From Myxococcales bacterium (GTDB lineage: Bacteria; Myxococcota; UBA727; VGSZ01): a stretch of DNA of 64,000 bases. Location of the stretch: NCBI GenBank assembly GCA_023248635.1, contig JAHFED010000017.1:38810-102809 (forward strand), given 5' to 3'. The number at the start of each line of letters is the position of its first letter. Within the stretch, counting starts at the first letter, position 1. The notes beneath the pieces are model-generated. The model searched no databases and was not told the DNA's origin. It saw only the letters and a list, made by a program, of their open reading frames with translations. The position numbers and the translations under genes were made by a program. Positions 1 through 10,349 of the stretch are shown in pieces.

Positions 1-1
1 G

Positions 2-2467
2 GCGGCCAACGGGTTCCTGTTTTGGTGGGGCTCCGGCGACATCCCCGACCCCTCAGTGGTGCTGCGCCTGCCCGACAATTCCACGGTCGGCTTGAACGTC
101 GACGCCGTCACGGATTGCTTCACCATCGCCGCCGACGACGTCACGGGACCGGGCGGCAGCTTTTTCTGGCAGTGCTCGGCCGACGTGACCTCGCAGCTGC
201 GCGAGCTGCCGACGGGGCTCAATGGCGAGTACCGCATCGAGGGCCTCGTCGTCGACCAGAACGCGCCCTACAACGCCCCCTGCCTATCGGGCAGCCAGGC
301 TTGCTCCGTCTACGTCGGCGCCTTCGCGTTGGTGATCCTCTATGTGAATCCGAGCGACCTCGCACCGCGCGTCGTGCAGATCGCCAACGGACTCTTCTTC
401 ACGCAGTTCGTCGGCGATGACGCCTCCGAAGCCCTGCTGCCGTTCAAGTTTTTCGCCGGCGCCGGAGGTCGCGCCACCTTGGTGGCCCTCGAAGGCGACA
501 AGGAGTTCCCCGGCGCCGCCACCTGCACTCAGACCCGAGACGCCAGCGGCCGCTTCGTCGACGTCGACAAGCTCAACGCGTCCGGCCAACCCCAGTGCGA
601 CTACTTCACCTTGTGCGACGACTCCTGCGCCAGCGATCGCGGCATCCTGCAGCTCACCCGGAACGACATCGACACCTTCCTCGAGAACGCCGCCAACCCC
701 GCCGGCAACGTCTTCAACGAGACGGCGTCGTCGGAATTCGCCGGTCAGCTGACGGGCGTCGTCGGCGAAGAGCTCAACTCCCTCGACATCGACGACTACG
801 ATCTCACCGGTCGCATCGCCGCCGGGCGCCACGACACCATGCGCGTGGGCGTGCAGTCCGGTGCCGATGCCGTGTTGCAGACTCTGGTGGTCGTGAACAT
901 CAAAGACGGCGACACCGACGACGACGGCCTCTCCGACATCCAGGAAGAAGACCTCGGCACCGACCCCGAAAACCCCGACAGCGACGGCGACGGCTTGCTG
1001 GATGGGCGCGAGGTCTTTGGCGGCCTGCCGGGCGCCCCAAGCAACAATGTGACCAATCCCCTCGATGTCGACACCGACAACGACGGGCTCTGCGACGGCG
1101 CTCGCGACGCCAGCTTCAACGCCGAGTCCTGCGTCAACGGCGAAGACACCGACGGCAACGGGCTGCGCGAGCCCGAAGAAACGCTGCCCACCGATCCCGA
1201 CAGCGACGACGACGGCCTCAGCGATGGCGTCGAAGTGCTCGCCAACTATCCGGGCCCCATCGACACCTTCGTGGGCCGCGCGGGCGCGCAGACCAACCCG
1301 CTCAACGCAGACACTGACGGCGACGGGCTGCTCGACGGCATCGAAGACGGCGACGCCTCGGGCACTTTTGAGCCGGCCAACAACGAGACCAACCCCACCG
1401 ACCCCGACACCGACGATGGTGGTGAGCTCGACGGCAGCGAGCGCGCAGCGGGCCGCAATCCGGTGGATTTCCCCGACGACGACTTCGGCGCCCTCGGTGA
1501 CGACGACAACGACGGACTGCCCAACGGCGACGAAGACGACCTCGGCACCAATCCGAACGATCCGGACTCCGACGACGACGGCCTTCTCGACGGCGTCGAA
1601 GTCAACGGCACCAACCACACCGATCCCCTCGATCCCGACACCGACGGCGACGACATCCTCGACGGCACCGAAGACGCCAACCACAATGGGTCCTCTGAGC
1701 CCGATGAATTGAACCCGACCAACCCCGACACCGACGGCGACGGGTTGCGCGACGGCACCGAAGACGCCAACCACGACGGCAACGTCGACGCCGGCGAGAC
1801 CAACGGTACCGATCCTGACAGCGACGATGACCAGCTTTGCGACGGAGCCAACACGGTGGGCCCCTGCATTGGCGGCGAGGACAACGACAACGACGGGGAT
1901 CGGGGTGCTGGCGAGACCGATCCCCTCAACCCTGACACCGACGGCGACGGCGTGCGTGATGGTGTCGAAGTGCAGAGCGGCTACCACGGACCCATCGACC
2001 AAAACCCCCAGCGCGACGACAGCCAGACCGATCCCCTCAATCCCGACAGCGACGGCGACGGCCTGCCCGACGGCAACGAAGACGTCGACGGCAGCGGCCG
2101 CCAAGACTCTGGTGAGACCGATCCCACCGACCCCGACAGCGACGACGGCACCGTCCCCGATGGCGTCGAGGTCGATCGCGGCTCGAACCCTCTCGATCCA
2201 GCCGACGACGTTCCCCCACCTGCCGGCGAAGGCGAAGGCGAAGGCGAAGGCGAAGGCGAAGGCGAAGGCGACGGAACCGGCCAGGGCGGCGGCGGCGATC
2301 CCCTGGTACAGCCCGCACCCCCAGACCCCGCCCCGGACAAACCTGAGATCAAGCTGAACATCGCGGGTTCGGCGGTCTACGCCGCGTGCAGCAACAGCGC
2401 CTTGGCCGACGGCGCTTTGCCCGCCCTGGCCTTGGCTGCGCTGCTGCTGCGTCGTCGTCGTCGCTGA
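2..2467 (+). CDS. TSP3-repeat surface protein, 5' truncated
   Basis: The frame is open from base 2, so the true start lies upstream of the window. After about 300 residues of unassigned N-terminal sequence come roughly a dozen acidic thrombospondin type-3 motifs of the form TDPxxPDSDGDGLLDG, each expected to bind calcium. A Gly-Glu tract (2227-2271), a Pro-rich spacer, a single Cys and a hydrophobic helix ending in five Arg follow. That tail resembles MYXO-CTERM-type sorting signals, in which the Cys is processed and the protein anchored in the outer membrane. Function is probably surface adhesion or structure; no catalytic domain is visible. A CTGAG/CTCAG hairpin spans its stop and that of the convergent downstream gene. 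Confidence 0.85.
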   Translation, partial: AANGFLFWWGSGDIPDPSVVLRLPDNSTVGLNVDAVTDCFTIAADDVTGPGGSFFWQCSADVTSQLRELPTGLNGEYRIEGLVVDQNAPYNAPCLSGSQACSVYVGAFALVILYVNPSDLAPRVVQIANGLFFTQFVGDDASEALLPFKFFAGAGGRATLVALEGDKEFPGAATCTQTRDASGRFVDVDKLNASGQPQCDYFTLCDDSCASDRGILQLTRNDIDTFLENAANPAGNVFNETASSEFAGQLTGVVGEELNSLDIDDYDLTGRIAAGRHDTMRVGVQSGADAVLQTLVVVNIKDGDTDDDGLSDIQEEDLGTDPENPDSDGDGLLDGREVFGGLPGAPSNNVTNPLDVDTDNDGLCDGARDASFNAESCVNGEDTDGNGLREPEETLPTDPDSDDDGLSDGVEVLANYPGPIDTFVGRAGAQTNPLNADTDGDGLLDGIEDGDASGTFEPANNETNPTDPDTDDGGELDGSERAAGRNPVDFPDDDFGALGDDDNDGLPNGDEDDLGTNPNDPDSDDDGLLDGVEVNGTNHTDPLDPDTDGDDILDGTEDANHNGSSEPDELNPTNPDTDGDGLRDGTEDANHDGNVDAGETNGTDPDSDDDQLCDGANTVGPCIGGEDNDNDGDRGAGETDPLNPDTDGDGVRDGVEVQSGYHGPIDQNPQRDDSQTDPLNPDSDGDGLPDGNEDVDGSGRQDSGETDPTDPDSDDGTVPDGVEVDRGSNPLDPADDVPPPAGEGEGEGEGEGEGEGDGTGQGGGGDPLVQPAPPDPAPDKPEIKLNIAGSAVYAACSNSALADGALPALALAALLLRRRRR
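2227..2271 (+). repeat. GGCGAA minisatellite coding Gly-Glu
   Basis: In-frame tandem GGCGAA hexamers encode an alternating Gly-Glu linker between the TSP3 array and the C-terminal anchor. A second, independent tract of the same kind is in the lipoprotein at 43459. Copy number is likely to vary between strains without breaking the frame. Confidence 0.85.
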
Positions 2468-2473
2468 GGCGGC

Positions 2474-4108
<1,635 letters not shown>

Positions 4109-4131
4109 CGTGGTCCCGATCTTCTGGTGGG

Positions 4132-6342
4132 TCAGCGCTCTCGGCGGTTGCCGCCGGCGACTTCGGAATTCGAAAAGAGCTTCAGCACGTAGCGGGCGCT
4201 CAGCTTCTGGGCGGCGCCGGCGTCGACCTTGAGGTGCCAGCGGCGACCGCCCAAGACGACGGCGTCGCGCTCTTCTTGGGTGTAGGCCTCCCAGGGGGGG
4301 CTGACGGCGCGTTCGTCGACCTGCACTTCGGCGCCGGCGACGGGCACGGGCACGCGCTCGCGCACCTCGATCTCGATGGGGCGGCCCAGGTGGTTGACGA
4401 TGTCGATGTCGATGTCGTGGCAGAGCTCGACCATGGCGACGACGCCTTCGCCGGTGCGGGTTTCGGTGAAGCGCGCGTTGCGGGCGATTTTGATCGCCTG
4501 TTCGACGCCCAACCCGAGCTTGAGCTCGCCGCGCAGCGACACCGTCGGCAAGGCTGTGGTCAGCACGTAGTCGCCGCCGACGTAGACCTCCGCCGGTCCT
4601 GCCAACAGCGGCGCCGCGAGGGGATTTTGGATGACCGCGGTCCGGTACACGGCCAGCTCTTCGCGCGGCACTGACACGTAGCGCACCGAGGCTGCTCCCT
4701 CGCGCTCGCCCAGGGCCACCGAGTGGTAGCCGCCGTCGCCAGCGACGTCGACGACGCCGTCGGCCTCGTAGACGAAGTCGTAAAACGAGCTGAGGTCGTT
4801 CATGTCCACCGTCATCGGCGGCGGCGCGCTTCCGGCCTCCATGGCTTCGCGCTCGGCGCTTTGCACGGCCGAGAGCACATCGAAGGGCACGGGGCGGCCG
4901 AAGCGGGTCAGCGATTGCGTGTAGAGCGAGCGCAGATCGGCGGGCACCAGGCGTCCCCGCTGCGCTTCGGAGCCGCTGGGCAAGCGCAAGAGCGGAAAGA
5001 CCATGGCGGCGACGACGTCGTCGACGCCGGCTGGAGCTTTGGCAGGCCGGCCTTTTGGGCTGGGCGCGCCCGGTGGGGGACCTGCTCCGGCCGACAGCCG
5101 GGCCATCGAGGGCATGGGCGCCATGGAGGGCGGCGGCGGCGGCGCCGGGGCGTCGTCGCTGTCCATCACCATCAGCTCGTCGCCGGCGTCGAAGGAGCCT
5201 TCGGCTGCGGGCAGCGCTTCCTGCATTGCCATGGTCTTGTTGGAGCGCGTGACAGCGTCCTTCACGTTCCTTCTCGCGGGCGGCGGCCGGGGGGCTTGGC
5301 GGTGGACGACGACGGGCGGCACCAGGTCGCCCAGCGGCGCTTCGAGAGGGGGCATATGCCACCCCCGCGGCGGCGGCACCGCGGCGCGCACGCGGGTGCT
5401 TTCGCTGTCGAAATCGCGAAACAACACCTCACCACCGGCCGGAGGAGGACGAAAGCCCTTCTTCGTCGGCGCCGGCTGGGCCTTGCCGATGCGGATCGAC
5501 GAGAGCTCGGGCAATTCGGTGAAGCGCAGCGGCAGCGCCGTCGACAAACGCAGCTTCACCCCCTTCCAGTCTTCACCGCTGCGCTGCGCGATGTGGGCGC
5601 GGAGCTGGATCGACGCCGTGCTCCCGTCGCGTGCGAGCTTCACCTGGTAGGCAGGTGTCCATCGGGCTCCGGGGACGACGTAGGAGATTTCGACGACGAC
5701 CTTCGAGGGACGCTCGCCCTCGCTCCGCAGACTGATCACAGCGGACTTGCTCAGGTCACCCTGGTGGACCTCGACGGCCGACGACGAAGCAGCGATTCGC
5801 TCCCGCTGTTTCTTGAGCTCTTCTTCGAGCTGGTGCAGCTCGGTGGCGAGGACCCGGCGCTCAGCACGCCGGCGCAGGGCAGCGTCGTCGGCAAACCCCT
5901 CGAGGGCCAGGCGCATGTGCAGCGGTGCGGGTGGGGGGGCCCGCCCTTCTTCGGCCATCGGGCGCTCCGGCACGGGGATGGCCTGCAAGAGAGCGATCTC
6001 GCTGTCGATCAGGCGCACCAGCTCTTGTTTGTCGCGCAGTTGCCGCTGGAGTGCGTCGACGAGCTTCTGCTCGGGGGCCACGGGCCGCTCCCCGCTCCCC
6101 CGCACATACAGACCCACTCGCACACCAGCCGCCGTCACAGACGACGACGACGGCTCGACGTCCAGCACGCGCACCTTCACGGTGGGATCGAGCAGCGCCA
6201 GCGGCAAACCCGGCAGCTCGATCTCTGCGGGCAGGCCTGAAGCGAGAGCGTCGCCGTCGACGAGGGCCCGCCGCACGACGGTGGCTCCGCGTCGGTACAC
6301 CTGCACGGCCTGTATCTGCGAGGAAACGACGACGGCGGACAT
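4132..6342 (-). CDS. DUF4139/DUF4140 (MuiA-like) protein, first of a tandem pair
   Basis: 736 residues, starting at an ATG with GGGAGG about five bases upstream. The N-terminal VYRRGATVVRRA matches the DUF4140 beta domain. A coiled coil (about residues 85-190) and the DUF4139 domain (VEISYVVPGARWTPAYQVKL, then QRSGEDWKGVKLRLST) follow. A long Pro/Ala/Met-rich insert (about residues 330-440) interrupts the C-terminal domain. It is a diverged paralogue of the next gene and longer because of that insert. The family is often linked to envelope phenotypes (mucoidy), but the reaction, if any, is unknown. First gene of a two-gene operon. Confidence 0.82.
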   Translation of the reverse strand: MSAVVVSSQIQAVQVYRRGATVVRRALVDGDALASGLPAEIELPGLPLALLDPTVKVRVLDVEPSSSSVTAAGVRVGLYVRGSGERPVAPEQKLVDALQRQLRDKQELVRLIDSEIALLQAIPVPERPMAEEGRAPPPAPLHMRLALEGFADDAALRRRAERRVLATELHQLEEELKKQRERIAASSSAVEVHQGDLSKSAVISLRSEGERPSKVVVEISYVVPGARWTPAYQVKLARDGSTASIQLRAHIAQRSGEDWKGVKLRLSTALPLRFTELPELSSIRIGKAQPAPTKKGFRPPPAGGEVLFRDFDSESTRVRAAVPPPRGWHMPPLEAPLGDLVPPVVVHRQAPRPPPARRNVKDAVTRSNKTMAMQEALPAAEGSFDAGDELMVMDSDDAPAPPPPPSMAPMPSMARLSAGAGPPPGAPSPKGRPAKAPAGVDDVVAAMVFPLLRLPSGSEAQRGRLVPADLRSLYTQSLTRFGRPVPFDVLSAVQSAEREAMEAGSAPPPMTVDMNDLSSFYDFVYEADGVVDVAGDGGYHSVALGEREGAASVRYVSVPREELAVYRTAVIQNPLAAPLLAGPAEVYVGGDYVLTTALPTVSLRGELKLGLGVEQAIKIARNARFTETRTGEGVVAMVELCHDIDIDIVNHLGRPIEIEVRERVPVPVAGAEVQVDERAVSPPWEAYTQEERDAVVLGGRRWHLKVDAGAAQKLSARYVLKLFSNSEVAGGNRRER

Positions 6343-6396
6343 CTGGCCTCCCGGGCAGCGGAGGGTCGTTCAGGTGTCCCCGCCGCCGCAACTCAC

Positions 6397-6423
6397 AAAA
6401 AAAGCGGACCCGCAGGCCCGCTC
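6397..6423 (-). terminator. Rho-independent terminator for the gene at 6448
   Basis: Read on the minus strand, an eight-pair stem with one mismatch (AGCGGGCC/GGTCCGCT) is followed by seven T. It lies 25 bases past the stop of the Ala/Gly-rich protein gene. Confidence 0.8.
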
Positions 6424-6447
6424 TTTCCAAGGGAGACGAGACGAGGA

Positions 6448-7395
6448 CTACGTCGCCGCCGTGAGGCCCTGCTTCTCGAGGCGCCCCATGATGCCGGTGA
6501 ACTGCGCCAACAGCTTGGTGTCGTTTTCGGTGACGACGACCTTGCCCTGGTCGGGGAGGGCCAGCTTGTTGGCTGCCGACGCCGACAGCTTGGCGCCGAT
6601 GACGGCCAGGTCGCGCAGGTCGCGGTTGGCGGCCTCGGTGAGATTGATGGCGCCCTTGGCCACCTCGCCCAGGATCCAGGCCCCGGCCGCGCGGGCCTCG
6701 TAGATTGCAGCGCCGAAGCCTTCGACGGCGGCGAGGCCTTCGAGGGCTCCGGTGGCCGCGAAGTGCCCCAACATCGCAGTGGTGTGGCCCAGGGCGTTGA
6801 GCGCGTTCTTGCCGCTGTCAGCGAGGTCGCCGATGGCGCCGACGTAGCTGGCCCAGGCCATGTTCATGCTGTCGGCAGACAGGTTCAGCTGCTTGGCGGC
6901 TTCGCCGAACATCTTCTTGGAGAAGCGGACGGCGTCGACGTCGCCGGCGAGCTCGCGCACGGTGTAGGTCTTGCCATCGAGGGCCTTCCCGAAAAAGGTG
7001 GCCAGCGCTGCAAAGGCTTCAGAGACGTTCTTGGCGACGAAGCGACCTCCAGCAGCCAGGCCTTCGACGACGAAGCCTGCGGACCCGGCGACGGAGAAGC
7101 CCGCAGCCGCCCCGAGATGACCGCCCGCCGCCAGCGTGTCGCCGACGCCGGCCAAGACATTCACCGTGGCCGACAGGGCCTGGATGCCAGCCATGGCCGC
7201 GGTGTCGACGGCGGCGGCACCGTGCTCGAATCCGGCGGCGGCGTGCTCACCGGCTCCCTTGAGATCATCGAGAGCCGCTTTGCCGAGGTTCTTGGCCGTC
7301 GTCTGGAGCTGGTCGATTCGTTTCTCCTCGAGGGCACCGATCTTTTGGCGAGCACGGTCGTACACATTGCCATCGCGGGGCGGGATCTTCGTCAT
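6448..7395 (-). CDS. Ala/Gly-rich protein, paralogue of the one at 8139
   Basis: 315 residues. The ATG at 7395 is preceded by GAGG at suitable distance; the longer open frame upstream crosses the promoter region and is not used. Not assigned to a family. The N-terminus is charged and helical (YDRARQKIGALEEKR). A long Ala/Gly/Val-rich middle with weakly hydrophobic helices follows, then a conserved core (SMNMAWASY) and a C-terminal EANRDLRDLAVIGAKLSASxANKLALPDQGKxVVTE block. The middle and C-terminal blocks are nearly identical to the divergent gene at 8139, so the two are paralogues. Composition recalls phasin-like or membrane-surface helical proteins, which is only a guess. The gene has its own terminator. 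Confidence 0.75.
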   Translation of the reverse strand: MTKIPPRDGNVYDRARQKIGALEEKRIDQLQTTAKNLGKAALDDLKGAGEHAAAGFEHGAAAVDTAAMAGIQALSATVNVLAGVGDTLAAGGHLGAAAGFSVAGSAGFVVEGLAAGGRFVAKNVSEAFAALATFFGKALDGKTYTVRELAGDVDAVRFSKKMFGEAAKQLNLSADSMNMAWASYVGAIGDLADSGKNALNALGHTTAMLGHFAATGALEGLAAVEGFGAAIYEARAAGAWILGEVAKGAINLTEAANRDLRDLAVIGAKLSASAANKLALPDQGKVVVTENDTKLLAQFTGIMGRLEKQGLTAAT

Positions 7396-7653
7396 GTGAA
7401 CCTCGGAAGGGGAAACGGTCGCGCTTTCTACCGCGGCGGCCGGGGGTTTGGCTGGATCGCTGGAAGCAACTGGAAGGACGGTGTTTTCTGGGTGGCCAGC
7501 GGGGACGCTGCGCAGCGCCGGGCTTCGACGCCGTGGAGGGCAGGCGCCACTCGCGGGCTGGGACAATACACGCGCTGATCTCGCCAAGCTGCGGGCGAGC
7601 GGGCTAGAGGGAGCGGGTGCTGCTGGAGTTCCGCTGCACAAGAGGAGTCCGCG

Positions 7654-8016
7654 ATGAACATGCGTCTCAAGACCGGCGAGCCCGAGTCGGTTTCTCCGTC
7701 CACCTTTTTCAACGATGTCTGCCCCAAGATCCTGAGCGCTCAGAAAGAAATCTGCGCGAAGATCGGCGGCACCTACGGCATCCAGCTCTTCGGCGACAAG
7801 GGCGGGGCATGGACGCTCGACTTCGCCACCGCCAAGATCGGCGCCGGCGTCGCTCCGAAGGTGGACTTCTACCTCGAGATGCAGGCCGCCGACTTCGAGA
7901 ACATGATGATGGGCAAGCTCGACGTCATTGGCTCGGCCAAAGACGGCAAGATCCGCTTCGAAGGCAACGCCAACATGTTCAACAACCTCGCCTCCGTGCT
8001 GCGGCCAGCCGGCTGA
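7654..8016 (+). CDS. SCP2-like sterol-carrier domain protein
   Basis: 120 residues, one domain, with AGGAG six bases before the ATG. The sequence reads as an SCP2 fold: an initial helix (SPSTFFNDVCPKIL), strands around GTYGIQLFGDKGGAWTLDF, then the typical late segment with D-F-E-N-M-M-M-G-K-L-D and a C-terminal GNANMFNNLASVL helix. SCP2 domains bind lipids or acyl chains in a hydrophobic pocket. It lies between the two divergent Ala/Gly-rich paralogues and in the same direction as the second, which suggests a shared lipid- or polymer-granule-related role (inference). Confidence 0.8.
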   Translation: MNMRLKTGEPESVSPSTFFNDVCPKILSAQKEICAKIGGTYGIQLFGDKGGAWTLDFATAKIGAGVAPKVDFYLEMQAADFENMMMGKLDVIGSAKDGKIRFEGNANMFNNLASVLRPAG

Positions 8017-8138
8017 GACTGCGTCGCTGGCGCCCCGAGCCAGCAGCCCTGGCCAATTGGCCGCCCGGCCCACAGAATTTTCGCCCGTCTGACCTCACCG
8101 AGGGCGGGCTCAACAACGAACCCAACACCAGGATTCCC

Positions 8139-9110
8139 ATGTCGAACACCATCGGACCCAAGACTCCCAACAGCTACGACCGCGCCCGCGCCAACGTCGA
8201 CGCCACCACCGACAAGGCCGCCGGCGCCCTGCGGGACACGGCCAAAGACCTCCACGACGGCGCCAAAAACCTGATCGACGGCGCCGCTCAGGACCTGAAC
8301 AAGGCCGGCAACCACGCGAGCTTGGCGGTGGGACACACCCTGGCCGCCGGCGCCAACGCCATCATGGCCACCGCTGACGTCCTCGTCGGCACCGCTGACG
8401 TCGTCGTCGCTGGGGGTCACACGGCCGCCGCCGGCGCGCTCGGCCTCGCCGGGTCCGCAGGCTGGGTCGCAGAAGGTGTCTTGGCCGGCGGTCGCTTCGT
8501 CGCCAAGAACGTGTCGGCGGCCTTTGCCGCTCTGGCCACGGCCCTGTCTGGGCCCCTCGGCGACAGCAAGACGTGGACGGTTCGCGAGCTCAAGGGCGAC
8601 GTCAACGCGGTGCGCTTCTCCGACGAGATGTTCGGCAAGGCCGCGGGCCAGCTGAACAAGGCCGGCGACGCCATGAACATGGCCTGGGCGAGCTACGCCA
8701 ACGCCGTCACCGACCTCGCCTACACCGGCGCTCACGCCATCGTCGCGGTCGGCTACGCGGGCGCCGTCGCTGTCAACCTCACCACCGCTGCTGGCAAGGG
8801 CGCTCTCGCAGCCACCGGCGTCGTCGGCGAAGGCCTGCTGCGCGCCGGTGCTGTGGGTGTGGAGCTCGCTGGTGCCGTCGCCAAGGGCGCCATCTCTCTG
8901 ACCGAAGAAGCCAACCGCGACCTGCGCGATCTCGCGGTGGTCACGGCCAAGCTCTCGGCCAGCGTCGCCAACAAGCTTGCGCTGCCGGATCAAGGCAAGA
9001 TCGTCGTCACCGAAGGCGAAGACAAGATGCTCAAGCAGCTCAACGACACGTTGAACCGCTTGAACAAGGCCGGGCTCGGTCAGCACTCCGCCACCCTCGC
9101 CGCGGCCTGA
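8139..9110 (+). CDS. Ala/Gly-rich protein, paralogue of the one at 6448
   Basis: 323 residues, starting at MSNTIGPK; the longer open frame back to 7617 overlaps the SCP2-like gene and is not used. Layout is a charged amphipathic N-terminus (residues 1-55), a 100-residue Ala/Gly/Val-rich stretch with several marginal hydrophobic helices, the conserved AMNMAWASYANAV core, and the EEANRDLRDLAVVTAKLSAS tail shared with the paralogue. No signal peptide or catalytic motif was recognised. The stop is followed by a clear terminator at 9131. Co-transcription with the SCP2-like gene 122 bases upstream is likely. Confidence 0.78.
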   Translation: MSNTIGPKTPNSYDRARANVDATTDKAAGALRDTAKDLHDGAKNLIDGAAQDLNKAGNHASLAVGHTLAAGANAIMATADVLVGTADVVVAGGHTAAAGALGLAGSAGWVAEGVLAGGRFVAKNVSAAFAALATALSGPLGDSKTWTVRELKGDVNAVRFSDEMFGKAAGQLNKAGDAMNMAWASYANAVTDLAYTGAHAIVAVGYAGAVAVNLTTAAGKGALAATGVVGEGLLRAGAVGVELAGAVAKGAISLTEEANRDLRDLAVVTAKLSASVANKLALPDQGKIVVTEGEDKMLKQLNDTLNRLNKAGLGQHSATLAAA

Positions 9111-9130
9111 GCTGCTGCACTGCTTTGGTG

Positions 9131-9156
9131 AAAGAGGCCCCGCGAGGGGCCTTTTT
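9131..9156 (+). terminator. Rho-independent terminator
   Basis: GGCCCC/GGGGCC stem with a four-base loop, A-rich on the 5' side and five T on the 3' side, 20 bases after the stop of the Ala/Gly-rich protein. Confidence 0.85.
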
Positions 9157-9269
9157 CATGGATCGCGACCGTCCTCGGCCAGGGATCGGAGGATTACGCA
9201 CAGCGGCAAGAAACCGAGCCAAAGGGGCACCGTCGTCGATAGAATGTCGGTCAAGGAGTCGAGCAGCCC

Positions 9270-9800
9270 GTGAGCACCTTCGGACCCAAAGGCCCCAAAG
9301 GCACCACCGATCCCCGGCTGAGCCTCGGGAAGGTCCTGCTCTTGCGCCAGCAGCAGGTCGAAAAGGCCGAAAAAGCCGAAAAAGCCGAAAAAGCCGAAAA
9401 AGCGGAGAAGCTCGAGGCCGAGACGACGACGACGGCGAAGCCCGCTGATGCTTCGGCTCTGTTCGAGGGATCCACGGGCACCTCACAGACCCTCGCGACT
9501 CCCGTCGAAGGCGCTCGTGCCAGTCAGGTGCTCGTGCGCTTGAGGGGTGCCGAGGGCAAAAAGCTCACCAAGACCGCCGAAACGGGACCCCGCGTCGTCG
9601 ACACCAGCGAGGGTAAGGTGATGTCGGGCTCCGTGAGCATTGAGTCGCGCAGCGGGCTGCAGAAGCTCGAAGGCGTCGTCCGCGTCGGCGGCGACCTGAC
9701 CATTCACGAGGGCGTGCTCAAGAACACCGATTTGCTGGCTCTGAAGACGCTGAAGTTGGTGGAGCGACGGCTGACCTTCGAGGGCCTCTCCGCATCGTGA
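9270..9800 (+). CDS. KAE-repeat protein with partial L-domain-like repeats
   Basis: 176 residues from a GTG with AAGGAG about 11 bases upstream. The N-terminus has a lysine-rich AEK tandem tract (about residues 30-48) from a GCCGAAAAA repeat, predicted as a charged helix. The C-terminal half (MSGSVSIESRSGLQKLEG, VRVGGDLTIHEG) has the spacing of receptor-L-domain or leucine-rich beta-solenoid turns. The protein stops mid-repeat (LTFEGLSAS), and the next frame continues the same repeat type from 9829, so this may be the N-terminal part of a frameshifted gene. No signal peptide; function unknown. Confidence 0.6.
   Translation: MSTFGPKGPKGTTDPRLSLGKVLLLRQQQVEKAEKAEKAEKAEKAEKLEAETTTTAKPADASALFEGSTGTSQTLATPVEGARASQVLVRLRGAEGKKLTKTAETGPRVVDTSEGKVMSGSVSIESRSGLQKLEGVVRVGGDLTIHEGVLKNTDLLALKTLKLVERRLTFEGLSAS
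9358..9410 (+). repeat. GCCGAAAAA tandem repeat coding AEK
   Basis: Nine-base units repeated about five times in frame inside the KAE-repeat protein; likely to vary in copy number. Confidence 0.8.
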
Positions 9801-9828
9801 GTTGGCTGGTTGTGCTAGGGCTCGCCCT

Positions 9829-10218
9829 ATGGGTTTGACCCTCGACCAGGCCACCGAGCTCGAGCACGTGGGCGACACGCTCTACATCGGCTTCAACGAC
9901 GATCTGGAGAAGGTGAGCTTTCCCAAGCTCCGCACCGTCGGCGGCGCCTTGATCATCGAGGCCAATGGCGCCCTGAAAGAGATCCATCTGCCGGCCCTCG
10001 AGCGGGTTACCAAATACCTTCACATCCACGACAACGGCAGCCTGGCCGTCGTCGAGCTGCCGAAGCTGCGCGAGGTGGGCGCCGAGCTCTCGCTGGCGAA
10101 ATGCCCCGCGCTGGTCCAGCTGCGCGTCGCCACGGCGGCGTCGCCCGCGAAGGCCGCCAAGCTCGAGATCAAGGGGTGCGCGATGCCGGCTTATCCGGCG
10201 GCTCACGTTCGCGCCTAG
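9829..10218 (+). CDS. L-domain-like repeat protein
   Basis: 129 residues from the ATG at 9829 (the open frame begins at 9775). It is made of beta-solenoid repeats of receptor-L-domain type: LEKVSFPKLRTVGGALIIEA, then IHLPALERVTKYLHIHDNG, then VVELPKLREVGAELSLAKC. These modules usually mediate binding. It starts abruptly in the repeat, has no signal peptide, and lies in the +1 frame relative to the preceding gene with only 28 bases between, so it may be the C-terminal part of a split gene. Two tandem R1 palindromic repeats begin right after its stop. Confidence 0.6.
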   Translation: MGLTLDQATELEHVGDTLYIGFNDDLEKVSFPKLRTVGGALIIEANGALKEIHLPALERVTKYLHIHDNGSLAVVELPKLREVGAELSLAKCPALVQLRVATAASPAKAAKLEIKGCAMPAYPAAHVRA

Positions 10219-10220
10219 CA

Positions 10221-10347
10221 ATTCATCGCCGCCAGGCGATGAACGTGTAGATAATTCACGGGCACGCAAAGCGTGTCGGTGAATTCATCGCCGCCAGGCG
10301 ATGAACCTGCAGACAATTCACGGACACGCGAAGCGTGTCGGTGAATT
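10221..10347. repeat. R1 palindromic repeat, two tandem copies
   Basis: Each unit of about 64 bases has two hairpins: TTCATCGCC-GCCA-GGCGATGAA and, after a spacer, AATTCAC(C/G)GACACGC-GAA-GCGTGTCGGTGAATT. The two copies differ mainly in the spacer (GTGTAGATA or CTGCAGACA). They fill the space between two convergent genes; the last arm ends three bases before the stop of the minus-strand gene, so they may also act as a bidirectional terminator. Other copies are at 31783, 34691 and 43336. Confidence 0.85.
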
Positions 10348-10349
10348 CG

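Noticed and set aside
284..2104. 606-codon minus-strand ORF rich in Val/Gly
   Set aside because: It is the antisense shadow of the TSP3 repeats; the GAC/GTC-rich repeat codons read as GTC/GAC on the other strand without stops.
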